DNA from: Lelliottia jeotgali
GTDB taxonomy: Bacteria > Pseudomonadota > Gammaproteobacteria > Enterobacterales > Enterobacteriaceae
Length of the DNA: 64,000 nucleotides
Reading direction: 5' to 3'
NCBI GenBank assembly: GCA_002271215.1
Contig: CP018628.1
Location: 1,488,001-1,552,000 of the forward strand
Below, piece by piece: positions 24,186 to 33,970 of the stretch. The translations under genes were made by a program, and so were the position numbers. A model generated the notes under the pieces. The model worked only from the letters and a program-made list of their open reading frames with translations, was not told the origin of the DNA and ran no database searches. Within the stretch, counting starts at the first letter, position 1; the number at the start of each line of letters is the position of its first letter.

Positions 24186-25724
24186 ATGACAAAATTTGTT
24201 GCTCGTTCATGGCTGTTAGCCGCGAGCGTGACGGCAGCGCTGGCAACCGCGCCTGCGTTTGCTGCCAAAGATGTGGTGGTCGCCGTGGCGTCCAACTTCA
24301 CCACGCTGGACCCGTATGACGCCAATGACACACTGTCTCAGGCGGTGGCGAAATCCTTCTATCAGGGGCTGTTCGGCCTTGATAAAGAGATGAAGCTGAA
24401 AAACGTGCTGGCCGAGAGCTATACCGTCTCCGACGACGGGCTGGTCTACACCATCAAACTGCGCAGCGGCGTCAAGTTCCAGGACGGGACCGATTTCAAC
24501 GCCGAGGCGGTGAAGGTGAACCTCGATCGCGCCAGCGATAAAGAAAACAGCCTCAAGCGCTATAACCTGTATAAAAATATCGCCAGCACCGAAGCGGTCG
24601 ATCCGACGACGGTGAAAATCACCCTGAAAGAGCCGTTCTCGGCGTTTATCAATATTCTGGCGCACCCGGCGACGGCGATGATCTCCCCGGATGCGCTGAA
24701 AAAATACGGCAAAGAGATCGGCTTCCACCCGGTCGGGACCGGGCCGTACGAGCTGGTGACCTGGAATCAGACCGATTTTGTGAAGGTGAAGAAATTCGCC
24801 GGTTACTGGCAGAAAGGCTTGCCGAAGCTGGACTCTATCACCTGGCGTCCGGTGGTCGATAACAACTCCCGCGCCGCAATGCTGCAAACCGGTGAAGCGC
24901 AGTTTGCGTTCCCGATCCCTTACGAGCAGGCTGCGATTCTGGAGAAAAACAGCAAGCTGGAGCTGGTCGCCAGCCCGTCGATCATGCAGCGCTACATCAG
25001 CATGAACGTCACGCAAAAGCCGTTTGATAATCCAAAAGTGCGCGAGGCGATCAACTACGCCATTAACCGTCAGGCGCTGGTGAAAGTGGCCTTTGCGGGC
25101 TACGCCACGCCGGCGACGGGTATCGTCCCGCCGTCGATTGCCTACGCGCAAACCTACAAGCCGTGGCCTTACGATCCGGCAAAAGCGCGCGAATTGCTGA
25201 AAGAGGCGGGCTTCCCGAACGGCTTTAGCACCACGCTCTGGTCTTCGCATAATCACAGTACCGCGCAGAAAGTGCTGCAGTTCACCCAGCAGCAACTGGC
25301 GCAGGTGGGCATCAAAGCCCAGCTGACGGCGATGGACGCAGGACAGCGTGCGGCTGAAGTCGAAGGCAAAGGGCAGAATGAGAGCGGCGTGAGAATGTTC
25401 TACACCGGCTGGACGGCTTCTACAGGTGAAGCCGACTGGGCGCTGTCGCCGCTGTTTGCTTCGCAGAACTGGCCACCGACGCTGTTCAACACCGCGTTTT
25501 ACAGCAATCCGCAGGTGGATAAAGATCTGACTGACGCCCTGAAAACCACCAAAACCGACGAGAAAGAGCGTCTGTACAAGGATGCGCAGGATACCCTGTG
25601 GAAAGAGTCGCCGTGGGTACCGTTGGTGGTCGAAAAACTGGTTTCTGCCCATAACAAGGCGCTGACCGGGTTCTACATCATGCCGGATACGGGCTTCAGC
25701 TTCGATGACGCGGATTTGAAATAA
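24186..25724 (+). CDS. gsiB: GsiB, periplasmic glutathione-binding protein
   Basis: GsiB is the solute-binding component of the glutathione importer, of the extracellular binding protein family 5. A signal peptide covers about residues 1-26 (cleavage after APAFA). The mature protein has the family motif near [19 protein letters not shown] and [13 protein letters not shown]. The 512-residue length is as in E. coli. ATG 24186 lies 5 bp after AGGAGA, so the start is clear. Confidence 0.95.
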   Translation: MTKFVARSWLLAASVTAALATAPAFAAKDVVVAVASNFTTLDPYDANDTLSQAVAKSFYQGLFGLDKEMKLKNVLAESYTVSDDGLVYTIKLRSGVKFQDGTDFNAEAVKVNLDRASDKENSLKRYNLYKNIASTEAVDPTTVKITLKEPFSAFINILAHPATAMISPDALKKYGKEIGFHPVGTGPYELVTWNQTDFVKVKKFAGYWQKGLPKLDSITWRPVVDNNSRAAMLQTGEAQFAFPIPYEQAAILEKNSKLELVASPSIMQRYISMNVTQKPFDNPKVREAINYAINRQALVKVAFAGYATPATGIVPPSIAYAQTYKPWPYDPAKARELLKEAGFPNGFSTTLWSSHNHSTAQKVLQFTQQQLAQVGIKAQLTAMDAGQRAAEVEGKGQNESGVRMFYTGWTASTGEADWALSPLFASQNWPPTLFNTAFYSNPQVDKDLTDALKTTKTDEKERLYKDAQDTLWKESPWVPLVVEKLVSAHNKALTGFYIMPDTGFSFDDADLK

Positions 25725-25772
25725 CAGAACTCATTCCCGCGGGCGACGGCCTGCGGGATGAGAGGGAAAGGC

Positions 25773-26693
25773 ATGCTGAATTATGTTTTTAAACGCCTGC
25801 TGGGCTTAATCCCCACGCTGCTGATTGTGGCGGTGCTGGTGTTTTTGTTTGTCCATATGCTGCCAGGCGATCCGGCTCGACTTATCGCCGGGCCGGAAGC
25901 GGATTCGACGGTGATCGAGATGGTGCGCAAGCAGCTGGGTCTCGACAGGCCGCTGTATGTGCAGTTCTGGCATTACATCACTAACGTGTTGCAGGGCGAT
26001 TTTGGTACGTCGATGGTGTCGCGCCGTCCGGTCTCCGAGGAGATAGCCAGCCGCTTTATGCCGACCTTCTGGCTGACGATTGCTAGTATGTGCTGGGCGA
26101 TGATCTTCGGTCTGGCGGCAGGGATTATCGCTGCCGTCTGGCGCAATCGCTGGCCGGATAAGCTCGGCATGGCGCTGGCCGTCACCGGGATTTCGTTCCC
26201 GGCGTTTGCGCTGGGGATGCTGCTGATGCAAATCTTCTCCGTCGAACTAGGCTGGCTGCCGACAGTCGGCGCAGATACCTGGAAGCACTATATTCTGCCG
26301 TCGCTGACCTTAGGCGCGGCGGTGGCTGCGGTGATGGCCCGCTTTACCCGCGCCTCGTTCGTGGATGTGCTGAGTGAAGACTACATGCGCACCGCGCGAG
26401 CCAAAGGGGTGAGCGAAAAATGGGTGATCCTCAAGCACGGCCTGCGCAACTCGATGATTCCGGTGGTCACAATGATGGGCCTGCAATTTGGCTTTTTGCT
26501 CGGCGGCTCGATTGTGGTGGAGAAGGTCTTTAACTGGCCGGGGCTGGGTCGTCTGCTGGTCGATTCAGTCGACATGCGCGACTATCCGGTGATTCAGGCG
26601 GAAGTGCTGCTGTTTTCACTGGAGTTTATTCTTATCAACTTAGTGGTGGATGTGCTCTACGCCGCCATTAACCCGGCTATCAGGTACAAGTAA
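25773..26693 (+). CDS. gsiC: GsiC, glutathione ABC importer permease
   Basis: GsiC is an inner-membrane permease with six predicted helices, beginning with an N-terminal anchor ([19 protein letters not shown]). The binding-protein-dependent transport signature, which contacts the ATPase, lies in [20 protein letters not shown] near residues 205-225. It pairs with GsiD. The 306-residue length equals E. coli. ATG 25773 follows AGAGGGAAAGG; upstream in-frame ATG 25758 would add five residues with no ribosome site. Confidence 0.95.
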   Translation: MLNYVFKRLLGLIPTLLIVAVLVFLFVHMLPGDPARLIAGPEADSTVIEMVRKQLGLDRPLYVQFWHYITNVLQGDFGTSMVSRRPVSEEIASRFMPTFWLTIASMCWAMIFGLAAGIIAAVWRNRWPDKLGMALAVTGISFPAFALGMLLMQIFSVELGWLPTVGADTWKHYILPSLTLGAAVAAVMARFTRASFVDVLSEDYMRTARAKGVSEKWVILKHGLRNSMIPVVTMMGLQFGFLLGGSIVVEKVFNWPGLGRLLVDSVDMRDYPVIQAEVLLFSLEFILINLVVDVLYAAINPAIRYK

Positions 26694-26694
26694 G

Positions 26695-27606
26695 ATGCGA
26701 TTGTTTAACTGGCGTCGTCAGGCCATTCTGAAGGCCATGCCGGGGTTAAAACCGGACCATATCCGCACGCCGTGGCTGGAGTTCTGGCGTCGATTTCGCC
26801 GTCAGCCGGTGGCGATGACTGCCGGATTGTTTGTTCTGCTGCTGATCGTGGTGGCGATTCTGGCCCCCTGGATCACGCCGTTCGATGCCGAAAATTACTT
26901 CGACTACGATCGGCTGAATGACGGTCCGTCGATGATGCACTGGTTTGGCGTGGATTCCCTGGGGCGCGATATCTTTAGCCGGGTACTGGTGGGGGCGCAA
27001 ATCTCGCTGGCGGCGGGGGTTTTCGCGGTGCTGATCGGTGCGGCCATCGGTACGGTATTGGGATTGCTGGCCGGTTTCTACGAAGGCTGGTGGGACCGCA
27101 TTATCATGCGCATCTGCGACGTGCTGTTTGCCTTCCCCGGTATTCTGCTGGCGATTGCGGTGGTGGCGATCATGGGCAGCGGCATGGCGAACGTAATCAT
27201 CGCCGTGGCGGTGTTTTCCATTCCGGCGTTTGCCCGCCTGGTGCGCGGCAATACGCTGGTGCTGAAACAGCAGACCTTTATCGAGTCGGCGCGCAGTATC
27301 GGTGCCAGCGATGCGACCATCCTGTTCAACCATATCCTGCCCGGCACGGTCTCCTCGATTGTGGTCTATTTCACCATGCGTATCGGCGTGTCGATCATCT
27401 CGGCGGCGAGCCTGTCGTTTCTGGGATTAGGCGCGCAGCCACCCACGCCGGAGTGGGGCGCGATGCTCAACGAAGCGCGCGCCGATATGGTGATTGCGCC
27501 GCACGTGGCGATCTTCCCGAGCCTGGCGATCTTCTTCACGGTGCTGGCATTTAACCTGTTGGGTGACGGCTTGCGCGACGCGCTGGATCCGAAGATTAAG
27601 GGGTAG
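26695..27606 (+). CDS. gsiD: GsiD, glutathione ABC importer permease
   Basis: The second permease of the importer has an N-terminal cytoplasmic segment, an anchor helix at about residues 40-62, and the EAA-loop motif [20 protein letters not shown]. It has 303 residues as in E. coli. The ATG at 26695 is one base after the gsiC stop, so the two are translationally coupled. It is the last gene of the operon and is followed by a REP element. Confidence 0.95.
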   Translation: MRLFNWRRQAILKAMPGLKPDHIRTPWLEFWRRFRRQPVAMTAGLFVLLLIVVAILAPWITPFDAENYFDYDRLNDGPSMMHWFGVDSLGRDIFSRVLVGAQISLAAGVFAVLIGAAIGTVLGLLAGFYEGWWDRIIMRICDVLFAFPGILLAIAVVAIMGSGMANVIIAVAVFSIPAFARLVRGNTLVLKQQTFIESARSIGASDATILFNHILPGTVSSIVVYFTMRIGVSIISAASLSFLGLGAQPPTPEWGAMLNEARADMVIAPHVAIFPSLAIFFTVLAFNLLGDGLRDALDPKIKG

Positions 27607-27618
27607 TGTGGCGGAAAG

Positions 27619-27651
27619 TGCCGGGTGGCGGCTGTGCCTTACCCGGTCTAC
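27619..27651. repeat. REP element
   Basis: A single REP palindrome GCCGGGTGGCG...TTACCCGG lies 12 bp after the gsiD stop. Confidence 0.75.
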
Positions 27652-27785
27652 GGCCCTGGCGCCAGGAAAGTTGTCACATTGTAAATCATGTTAATCAGTT
27701 GCGATTTATTGACCTGGCGCATTATTCTGTACAAAAATTGAGCTTACTCTGATCTTGCACAATGGCTGACAAGGGAGGAAATAGC

Positions 27786-28169
27786 ATGTCCGTTGACAGA
27801 CTGAAACGCGATCTTCTGAACAAGCTGATCAATGCCCGAATTGACCTTGCGGCATACCTACAGTTAAGGATGGCAAAAGGGTACATGTCAGTCAGCGAAA
27901 GCGACCATCTGCGTGATAATTGTTTTGAACTGTGTGACTACATGCGTGAGAAAGCGCCGATCCTGCGGGATCATTACGACGCTGATGAACAGCTTGTCCT
28001 GCAACGCGCGGCTGACGCGTTGTCCAAAGCTGCCGTATGCCTGATGACCGGACACCATGATTGTCCAACGTTTGTCGCCGTCAGCGCAGAGAAACTCGAA
28101 CACTGCCTGACGACACTGACTCTCTGCATTATGTGCCTGAAAGAGCATGCCGCGCTCCATCAGCACTAA
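27786..28169 (+). CDS. bssR: BssR (YliH), biofilm regulator
   Basis: The 127-residue protein aligns through its length with E. coli BssR, with the shared segments LAAYLQLRMAKGYMSVSES and AAVCLMTGHHDCPT. BssR influences biofilm formation and indole/catabolite signalling in E. coli, with no known enzymatic domain. The ATG at 27786 is preceded by AGGGAGGAAAT, a strong ribosome binding site. In E. coli yliE, yliF and rimO lie between gsiD and bssR; here they are absent and bssR follows gsiD directly after 179 bp. Confidence 0.88.
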   Translation: MSVDRLKRDLLNKLINARIDLAAYLQLRMAKGYMSVSESDHLRDNCFELCDYMREKAPILRDHYDADEQLVLQRAADALSKAAVCLMTGHHDCPTFVAVSAEKLEHCLTTLTLCIMCLKEHAALHQH

Positions 28170-28276
28170 ATCTCGGGGGAGGCGACTCCCCCTTCTGCTT
28201 AAGCTTTTGTAAAAGTGCTCACGCGCCCGAACGACCTGGCTACTCTTTATGCCAAACGTCGAAAAAGGAGTGCGTA

Positions 28277-29395
28277 ATGCGCCGATCTTCGCTGATTTCT
28301 CTGTCTCTCTTGTTCCTCTCCACTTCTGTGATGGCCGCACCCGCCGCGGTGAAGGTCGACGTGCTGCAAACCAAACTCGATCATCCCTGGTCGCTGGCCT
28401 TTTTGCCGGATAATCAGGGAATGCTGATAACACTGCGGGGTGGACAGCTCAAGCACTGGCAGACGGGTAAAGGGCTGTCGGACCCGATTGTCGGCATCCC
28501 GAAAGTTTGGGATAGCGGGCAGGGCGGACTGTTTGACGTGGTGCTGGCTCCGGATTTTGAGAAATCACGCCGCGTATGGCTCAGTTACGCCGAAGTCGGC
28601 AACGACGGCAAAGCGGGTACGGCGGTTGGGTATGGTCGTCTGAGTGACGATCTCTCGCGCGTCGAAGCCTTCCAGGTGGTGTTCCGCCAGATGCCGAAAC
28701 TCTCAACGGGCAATCACTTCGGCGGGCGACTGGTGTTCGACGGCAAAGGCTATCTGTTTATCGGACTCGGTGAAAACAACCAGCGCCCGACAGCGCAGGA
28801 TCTGGATAAACTCCAGGGCAAAGTGGTGCGCCTGACGGATCAGGGCAAAGTTCCGGCGGATAATCCGTTCGTCGATAGAGCGGGCGCGCGCCCGGAAATC
28901 TGGTCCTACGGCATTCGCAATCCGCAGGGCATGGCGATGAACCCGTGGACCGACGTGCTATGGCTCAACGAGCACGGCCCGCGCGGCGGGGATGAGATTA
29001 ACATTCCCGAAAAAGGCAAAAACTACGGCTGGCCGCTGGCGACGCACGGCATCAACTACAGCGGCCTGAAAATTCCGGAAGCTAAAGGCGAGCACGTCGA
29101 CGGTACCGAGCCGCCGCTGTTCGTCTGGAAAGTGTCGCCTGCGGTGAGCGGGATGGCGTTTTATAACAGCGACGTGTTCCCGCAGTGGAAAAACAAACTG
29201 TTTGTCGGCGCGTTGAAAGAGAAGGACGTGATTGTCCTGAGTGTGAATGGCGATAAGGTGACGGAAGACGGGCGAATTTTGGGGGATAAAGGGGATCGCG
29301 TTCGCGATGTGCGGGTCGGGCCGGATGGTTATCTGTATGTGCTGACCGATGAATCGGACGGGCAACTGCTGAAAGTCAGCCCGTCCGGGACCTGA
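28277..29395 (+). CDS. yliI: Soluble PQQ-type aldose sugar dehydrogenase YliI
   Basis: This periplasmic beta-propeller oxidoreductase oxidises aldoses using pyrroloquinoline quinone in vitro. A signal peptide covers about residues 1-20 (ending VMAAP). GSDH-family segments include LDHPWSLAFLPD, GGRLVFDGKGYLFIGLGEN, SYGIRNPQGMA and NEHGPRGGDEIN, the last two contributing calcium and PQQ ligands. It is 372 residues long (E. coli 371). The ATG at 28277 follows AAAAAGGAG. Since enterobacteria related to E. coli usually do not make PQQ, activity may depend on environmental cofactor. It converges on gstB with abutting stops. Confidence 0.93.
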   Translation: MRRSSLISLSLLFLSTSVMAAPAAVKVDVLQTKLDHPWSLAFLPDNQGMLITLRGGQLKHWQTGKGLSDPIVGIPKVWDSGQGGLFDVVLAPDFEKSRRVWLSYAEVGNDGKAGTAVGYGRLSDDLSRVEAFQVVFRQMPKLSTGNHFGGRLVFDGKGYLFIGLGENNQRPTAQDLDKLQGKVVRLTDQGKVPADNPFVDRAGARPEIWSYGIRNPQGMAMNPWTDVLWLNEHGPRGGDEINIPEKGKNYGWPLATHGINYSGLKIPEAKGEHVDGTEPPLFVWKVSPAVSGMAFYNSDVFPQWKNKLFVGALKEKDVIVLSVNGDKVTEDGRILGDKGDRVRDVRVGPDGYLYVLTDESDGQLLKVSPSGT

Positions 29396-30022
29396 TTAGC
29401 TGACCGGGATCATCACCGCTTTCTGGAAGGCCGGGCGCTCTTTAAGCTGCGCAATCCAGCGCTCCAGGTTCGGATGCGACTGCCACTCCAGACCGACGTT
29501 GGTCAGGTTCCAGATAAACGGCCCGACGGCGATATCCCCCACACCAAACGCGCTGCCCGAGAGCCACGGCTGATTCGCCAGGGCGTCATCCAGCAGCGCA
29601 AACATTTTCTCGCAGGCCTCTTTCCCGGCGTTGATGGCGGCGTAATCGCGCTCGGCTTCCGGGGTTCTGACCAGTCCCATCAGGATTGGGCGGTGTGCCA
29701 CAGAAAGCGTCTGGTTCGCCCAGTCCATCCATTTTTCCCCTTCGGCACGACGGGCAGGATTATCCACCCACAGGCGGTTTTGCCCGTACTGCGCCGCCAG
29801 ATAACGCACGATGGCGTTGGATTCCCACAGGGTTAAATCGGTTTCATCGTCGCGTAACAGCGGCACCAGCCCGTTCGGGTTCATCGCCAGGTACTCGGCG
29901 TCTTTGTTCACACCAAACTGCAAACCGGCCATGATTTGGTTAAACGGTAAATCCAGCTCTTCCAGCGTCCACAGCACTTTTTTGACGTTGGTTGAATTGT
30001 TCCTGCCCCACAGCGTAATCAT
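29396..30022 (-). CDS. gstB: Glutathione S-transferase GstB (YliJ)
   Basis: GstB is a cytoplasmic GST with an N-terminal thioredoxin fold ([18 protein letters not shown]) and a C-terminal helical domain (about residues 85-208). E. coli GstB acts on bromoacetate and related halides. The product has 208 residues as in E. coli. ATG 30022 is preferred, with AGGAGTCATT upstream; an in-frame earlier start would add a 26-residue tail without conservation. It is divergent from dacC, with 258 bp between the start codons that hold no other gene. Confidence 0.93.
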   Translation of the reverse strand: MITLWGRNNSTNVKKVLWTLEELDLPFNQIMAGLQFGVNKDAEYLAMNPNGLVPLLRDDETDLTLWESNAIVRYLAAQYGQNRLWVDNPARRAEGEKWMDWANQTLSVAHRPILMGLVRTPEAERDYAAINAGKEACEKMFALLDDALANQPWLSGSAFGVGDIAVGPFIWNLTNVGLEWQSHPNLERWIAQLKERPAFQKAVMIPVS

Positions 30023-30280
30023 AATGACTCCTGAATGAGTGAAATAACCTGAGTGGTGAATCAAAGCCTGCGGTTTCACATGGTGAGATAAACCTAACAT
30101 TTACGCAACAGAAGACAAAAAAATCGCATCAGGAACAGCGCCCCGGCCCGTTATTGCGTAAACTTTAAAAACTTTACCTGGTTTAGGTTTCTTTAGACTC
30201 ATTAGTACGTTATTACTCATCGCTTCTTGCGACACGGTGATGTGACGTGATTTTTTAGAAAGGACACTCGGGTGGCATTT

Positions 30281-31483
30281 ATGACGCATAAAACTTCTTC
30301 TCTGCGCAGCCTCGCAGCTGGCTCCGCACTGCTTTTCCTGTTTTCTCCAACCCTGTATGCAGCGGAAGCCGCGGCACCTGAAGCGCCGCCAGTTGACGCG
30401 CGCGCGTGGATCCTGATGGATTACGCGAGCGGCAAAGTGCTGGCCGAAGGTAACGCTGACGAGCAGCTCGATCCGGCGAGTCTGACCAAGATCATGACCA
30501 GCTACGTGGTCGGGCAGGCGCTCAAAGCCAACAAAATTAAGCTCGACGATATGGTGACCATTGGCAAAGACGCCTGGGCCACCGGCAACCCGGCGTTGCG
30601 CGGTTCATCCGTAATGTTCCTGAAACCGGGGGATCAGGTTTCCGTATCCGATCTGAATAAAGGGGTGATTATTCAGTCGGGTAACGACGCCTGTATCGCG
30701 CTGGCGGATTACGTCGCCGGGAGCCAGGACTCCTTTATCGGCCTGATGAATGGCTACGCGCAAAAGCTGGGGCTGACCAAAACCACCTTCAAAACCGTTC
30801 ACGGCCTGGACGCGCCGGGGCAGTTCAGTACCGCGCGCGATATGGCGCTGTTGGGCAAAGCGCTGATCCACGACGTACCGGATGAGTACGCGATCCACAA
30901 AGAGAAAGAGTTTACCTTCAACAAGATTCGTCAGCCGAACCGCAACCGTCTGCTGTGGAGCAGCAACGTAAACGTGGACGGCATGAAAACCGGGACCACC
31001 GCGGGCGCGGGCTATAACCTGGTGGCCTCTGCGACCCAGGGCGATATGCGTCTGATCTCCGTGGTGCTCGGCACCAAAACCGACCGTATCCGCTTTAACG
31101 AATCCGAAAAACTGCTGACCTGGGGCTTCCGCTTCTTTGAAACGGTCACGCCGATTAAGCCGGATGCGACATTTATCAGCCAGCGTGTCTGGTTCGGTGA
31201 CAAGAGCGAAGTGAATCTTGGCGCGGGTGAAGCCGGCTCGGTGACCATCCCGCGCGGGCAGCTGAAAAACCTGAAAGCGAGCTACACGCTGACCGATCCG
31301 CAGCTGACGGCTCCGCTGAAAAAGGGCCAGGTTGTCGGAACGATTGATTTCCAGCTGAATGGCAAATCCATCGAGCAGCGTCCGCTGATCGTAATGGAAG
31401 CGATAGAAGAGGGCGGATTCTTTAGCCGGATGTGGGACTTCGTGATGATGAAATTCCACTCGTGGTTTGGTGGTTGGTTTTAA
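30281..31483 (+). CDS. dacC: D-alanyl-D-alanine carboxypeptidase DacC (PBP6)
   Basis: DacC trims the terminal D-Ala from peptidoglycan pentapeptides in the periplasm. The 400-residue precursor has a signal peptide (about residues 1-28) and the three penicillin-binding motifs: S67-L-T-K70, S133-G-N135 and K236-T-G238. A C-terminal amphipathic helix ([19 protein letters not shown]) anchors it to the inner membrane. ATG 30281 gives the E. coli length; a GTG at 30272 with a similar ribosome site cannot be excluded. REP sequences follow the gene. Confidence 0.95.
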   Translation: MTHKTSSLRSLAAGSALLFLFSPTLYAAEAAAPEAPPVDARAWILMDYASGKVLAEGNADEQLDPASLTKIMTSYVVGQALKANKIKLDDMVTIGKDAWATGNPALRGSSVMFLKPGDQVSVSDLNKGVIIQSGNDACIALADYVAGSQDSFIGLMNGYAQKLGLTKTTFKTVHGLDAPGQFSTARDMALLGKALIHDVPDEYAIHKEKEFTFNKIRQPNRNRLLWSSNVNVDGMKTGTTAGAGYNLVASATQGDMRLISVVLGTKTDRIRFNESEKLLTWGFRFFETVTPIKPDATFISQRVWFGDKSEVNLGAGEAGSVTIPRGQLKNLKASYTLTDPQLTAPLKKGQVVGTIDFQLNGKSIEQRPLIVMEAIEEGGFFSRMWDFVMMKFHSWFGGWF

Positions 31484-31505
31484 GTGATTACAGCGCCGTC
31501 TGCTA

Positions 31506-31622
31506 TGCCCGGCGGCGCTTCGTTTGCACGGGCCTACAAAACCCGTAGGCCGTGTGGCGCGCACAATACATCAATTTAATCCGGTTTTGTAGGCCGGGTA
31601 AGGCGTAGCCGCCACCCGGCAA
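31506..31622. repeat. Cluster of REP-like palindromes
   Basis: A degenerate REP at 31506-31539, a partial inverted copy at about 31544-31563 and a complete copy at 31588-31622 fill the gap between the convergent dacC and deoR. Confidence 0.75.
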
Positions 31623-31631
31623 AACCCGCAC

Positions 31632-32390
31632 TCAAAACATCAACTTAATCTGCTGCGCTTTTGCGTGTGCGACCAGTTCGTCGTCAGGCTTGCAGTCGCT
31701 CACTATCGCATCAAAACGCGCCAGCTCGCCCATCCGCGCCGGACGGACCTTGCCAAACTTACTGTGATCCACCACCAGCACATGATACTGAGCGGCATTC
31801 ATCGCCCAGTGCTTCACCGTCAACTCTTCGAGATTAAAACAGGTCGCGCCCTGAAGCACGCTCACGCCCGCCGCCGAGTAAAAGGCGATATCAGGGCATA
31901 AATTACTGAGCGTATCCTGCAGATTCAGTGGTTTAAAAATGGCGTTGCTGGCGTGAAACTCCCCGCCGCAAAGGATGACCCGACACTCGGGCTTTTCCTG
32001 TAAGGCCAGAAAGGTGTTCAGGGAGTAACACACCGCCGTGAACGGCAGCGTGTTATCGATGGCTTCGATAATCCACGGCGTGGTGGTGCCACAGTCAAAA
32101 AACAGTGTCTGATGCGGCTGCACAAGGGACGCAGCCAGCCGCGCGGCTTTGCGTTTCTCTTCAACCAGACGGGTCTTTTGATCGCTTAGCAGATAGTGGC
32201 TGCCACTACGCGGCTCCAGCATGATATACCCGCCCAGTAGCACTACCGGGGCACTTTCGCTGTTCAGGTCGCGACGAATGGTCATCTCGGAAACGCCGAG
32301 TAACTGGGCGGCTTCTTTGAGATGCAGCTTATCGCTGCGCTTCAGGGCGTGCAGCAGCTGGGATATGCGGTCGTCGCGTCGTGTTTCCAT
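31632..32390 (-). CDS. deoR: DeoR, repressor of deoxyribonucleoside catabolism
   Basis: DeoR represses the deo operon and nupG and is released by deoxyribose 5-phosphate. The N-terminal helix-turn-helix is KLHLKEAAQLLGVSEMTIRRDL, and the DeoR-type sensor domain includes LFFDCGTTTPWII and YSAAGVSV. The 252-residue length matches E. coli. ATG 32390 is favoured by GAGGAT upstream and by the METRRDDRI start. It lies downstream of ybjG in the same direction but is separated by a hairpin. Confidence 0.95.
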   Translation of the reverse strand: METRRDDRISQLLHALKRSDKLHLKEAAQLLGVSEMTIRRDLNSESAPVVLLGGYIMLEPRSGSHYLLSDQKTRLVEEKRKAARLAASLVQPHQTLFFDCGTTTPWIIEAIDNTLPFTAVCYSLNTFLALQEKPECRVILCGGEFHASNAIFKPLNLQDTLSNLCPDIAFYSAAGVSVLQGATCFNLEELTVKHWAMNAAQYHVLVVDHSKFGKVRPARMGELARFDAIVSDCKPDDELVAHAKAQQIKLMF

Positions 32391-32405
32391 AGATCCTCGG
32401 GGCGA

Positions 32406-32435
32406 AAAAGTGAACCCCCACAATGTGGGGGTTCA
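32406..32435 (-). terminator. Hairpin terminator between ybjG and deoR
   Basis: A perfect inverted repeat with 12-bp arms (TGAACCCCCACA at 32411-32422, complement at 32424-32435) leaves only one base between. On the minus strand it is followed, after G-T-free C-A-C bases, by TTTTT. It should end the PAP2-ybjG transcript before deoR. Confidence 0.65.
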
Positions 32436-32457
32436 AGTGTAACCTGTCGGACCGGGA

Positions 32458-33066
32458 TTAGTCACGTATCCAGCCCTTGCGGATAGGCAGGGCGAAGCAA
32501 ATACGGTAAACCCGTTGCAGCCCGCGGTAAATCTGTTGGCCCATGATATTCCACAGGATTTGCGCCGTCAGACAGCCCATAAAGCCAACCAGCAATCCGC
32601 CCAGCATATCCAGCGGCCAGTGGACACCAAGATAAACGCGCGACCACGCAATGCCGAGCGCGATGACCATCAACACCACGCCAGACCAGACGCGATGCCA
32701 GAACAAGAACGCCAGCGAGAAGGTGAAAATCACCGTACCGTGATCGCTTGGGAAAGAGTCGTCAGCTGAATGGTGCAGGAAGTTTGAGCCGATATGGTCG
32801 ACAAACGGACGGTCGTGCGGGAACAAATGTCCCAGCGTCCAGGACGCGGTCATGCTCACGGCCAACGCCATCACTACCTTAATCACCAGCTGACGTTGGG
32901 CGCCGACCTGCTTGCGCGGGCCCCATAGCCAGAGTATCGCGATAAGCAGCGGCACGATGTTAATCAGATCTTTTGCCACAAATTTGGCAAAAATAATCAT
33001 CCACTCCGGCGAAGCAGGGGTGGCATTAATCAGATAAAACAGTCCGTAATTGAGATTCTCTAGCAT
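32458..33066 (-). CDS. ybjG: Undecaprenyl-diphosphate phosphatase YbjG (PAP2 family)
   Basis: YbjG recycles undecaprenyl diphosphate at the periplasmic face for peptidoglycan and O-antigen synthesis and gives bacitracin tolerance. The 202-residue membrane protein has the three PAP2 motifs in canonical form: HLFPHDRPF, SFPSDHGT and SRVYLGVHWPLD. ATG 33066 gives MLENLNY as in E. coli MLENLNL. It starts 7 bp after the stop of a second PAP2 gene, so both form an operon, and that operon has a PmrA-type box upstream. Confidence 0.94.
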   Translation of the reverse strand: MLENLNYGLFYLINATPASPEWMIIFAKFVAKDLINIVPLLIAILWLWGPRKQVGAQRQLVIKVVMALAVSMTASWTLGHLFPHDRPFVDHIGSNFLHHSADDSFPSDHGTVIFTFSLAFLFWHRVWSGVVLMVIALGIAWSRVYLGVHWPLDMLGGLLVGFMGCLTAQILWNIMGQQIYRGLQRVYRICFALPIRKGWIRD

Positions 33067-33073
33067 TCCATCA

Positions 33074-33811
33074 TCACTCTTTAGCAAACCAGGCAGAAAC
33101 AAGGCCGTAAGCCACGACCTGAGAAAACCACACCCACCAACCTGCCCACAGGTTGTGAGAGAAAAAATGCGCCCCGCGCATTACCTGACCGAAGCCCATC
33201 GCCAGCCCGGCAAAAATGCCCAGGGCGACAAAGCACCACGCCAGACGAGGACGCTCGCGCCAGAAAGCGAAAAACAGCCCCATCACCATAAAGCCGCTTG
33301 AGGCGTGCCCGCCAGGGAAGCAACGACCGGGGCCGCTGCCGTCAGGCGTGCTACCAAACAGCGGATAAGAAACCGCCTTGCCGCCGTACTCCAGCAAATC
33401 CCACGGACAGCTATGATGACTGATACCTTTCAGTATGCCGACCACCAGCGTCCCGAGCCCCATCAGCAGAGCGCCTGTCACCAGCGGCATATTGCGGCGA
33501 TATGCGCCGTAAATCAGCGCCACGGCCGCCATCGCAATAGCGATGTACTTCGCCAGCCGATGATTCAGCAGATCCAGCAGGTGATTTTGCTGTAACGGAA
33601 AATGGTGAGTGGCGGCGTCATACCAGAAACCCGTTATCCACCGATCCAGCGTTTCATCGCGTGAAAGCCAGGTAAACAGCACCGCCAAAGCAATCAGCGC
33701 GAAAAGCTGATAACCATAAAAGCGTGCCGGTAAACGGTAAAGGGGTTTTGTCTTAGTTGTCGGCGACTTAGATAAATCCGATGGGGCAGTATTGTGGGCC
33801 ATAAATGACAT
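33074..33811 (-). CDS. Additional PAP2-superfamily membrane phosphatase with altered motifs
   Basis: The 245-residue inner-membrane protein has about six hydrophobic helices and PAP2-like motifs that deviate from canonical ones: SHHSCPWDL in place of the RP motif, FPGGHAS for PSGH, and RGAHFFSHNLW, with histidine where the third motif usually has aspartate. Such variants occur in PAP2 proteins tied to lipid A or undecaprenyl phosphate metabolism, including those next to phosphoethanolamine transferases. It precedes ybjG with 7 bp between and carries a PmrA-type box 38-54 bp upstream. E. coli K-12 has no gene here. The start may be 33811 or 33802; neither has a good ribosome site. Confidence 0.82.
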   Translation of the reverse strand: MSFMAHNTAPSDLSKSPTTKTKPLYRLPARFYGYQLFALIALAVLFTWLSRDETLDRWITGFWYDAATHHFPLQQNHLLDLLNHRLAKYIAIAMAAVALIYGAYRRNMPLVTGALLMGLGTLVVGILKGISHHSCPWDLLEYGGKAVSYPLFGSTPDGSGPGRCFPGGHASSGFMVMGLFFAFWRERPRLAWCFVALGIFAGLAMGFGQVMRGAHFFSHNLWAGWWVWFSQVVAYGLVSAWFAKE

Positions 33812-33832
33812 TCATTGACGGGGAATAAGGCC

Positions 33833-33838
33833 ATCATA
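33833..33838 (-). promoter_or_regulatory. -10 element of the PAP2-ybjG operon
   Basis: TATGAT on the minus strand lies 10 bp downstream of the PmrA-type box, with no good -35 hexamer, as expected for an activator-dependent promoter. Confidence 0.5.
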
Positions 33839-33848
33839 AATGTGTCAA

Positions 33849-33865
33849 CTTAAGGAAACCTTAAA
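33849..33865. promoter_or_regulatory. PmrA/BasR box
   Basis: CTTAAG-GAAAC-CTTAAA on the plus strand (TTTAAG-GTTTC-CTTAAG on the minus strand) fits the consensus YTTAAK-N5-YTTAAK with no mismatch. It is placed upstream of the PAP2-ybjG promoter; ybjG belongs to the PmrA/BasR regulon in Salmonella and E. coli. Confidence 0.75.
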
Positions 33866-33970
33866 CGGCGACGATATGTGCTTTATTTCTGTTTATCTTC
33901 GATAATTTACTATCTCGCGACCGGTCATTTCATTACACTCATCGCGATTTTTTCATCAAAAAGAGACTGC

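Noticed and set aside
30101..30289. A 62-codon frame between gstB and dacC on the minus strand
   Set aside because: No ribosome site or similarity, and it overlaps the dacC promoter and start.
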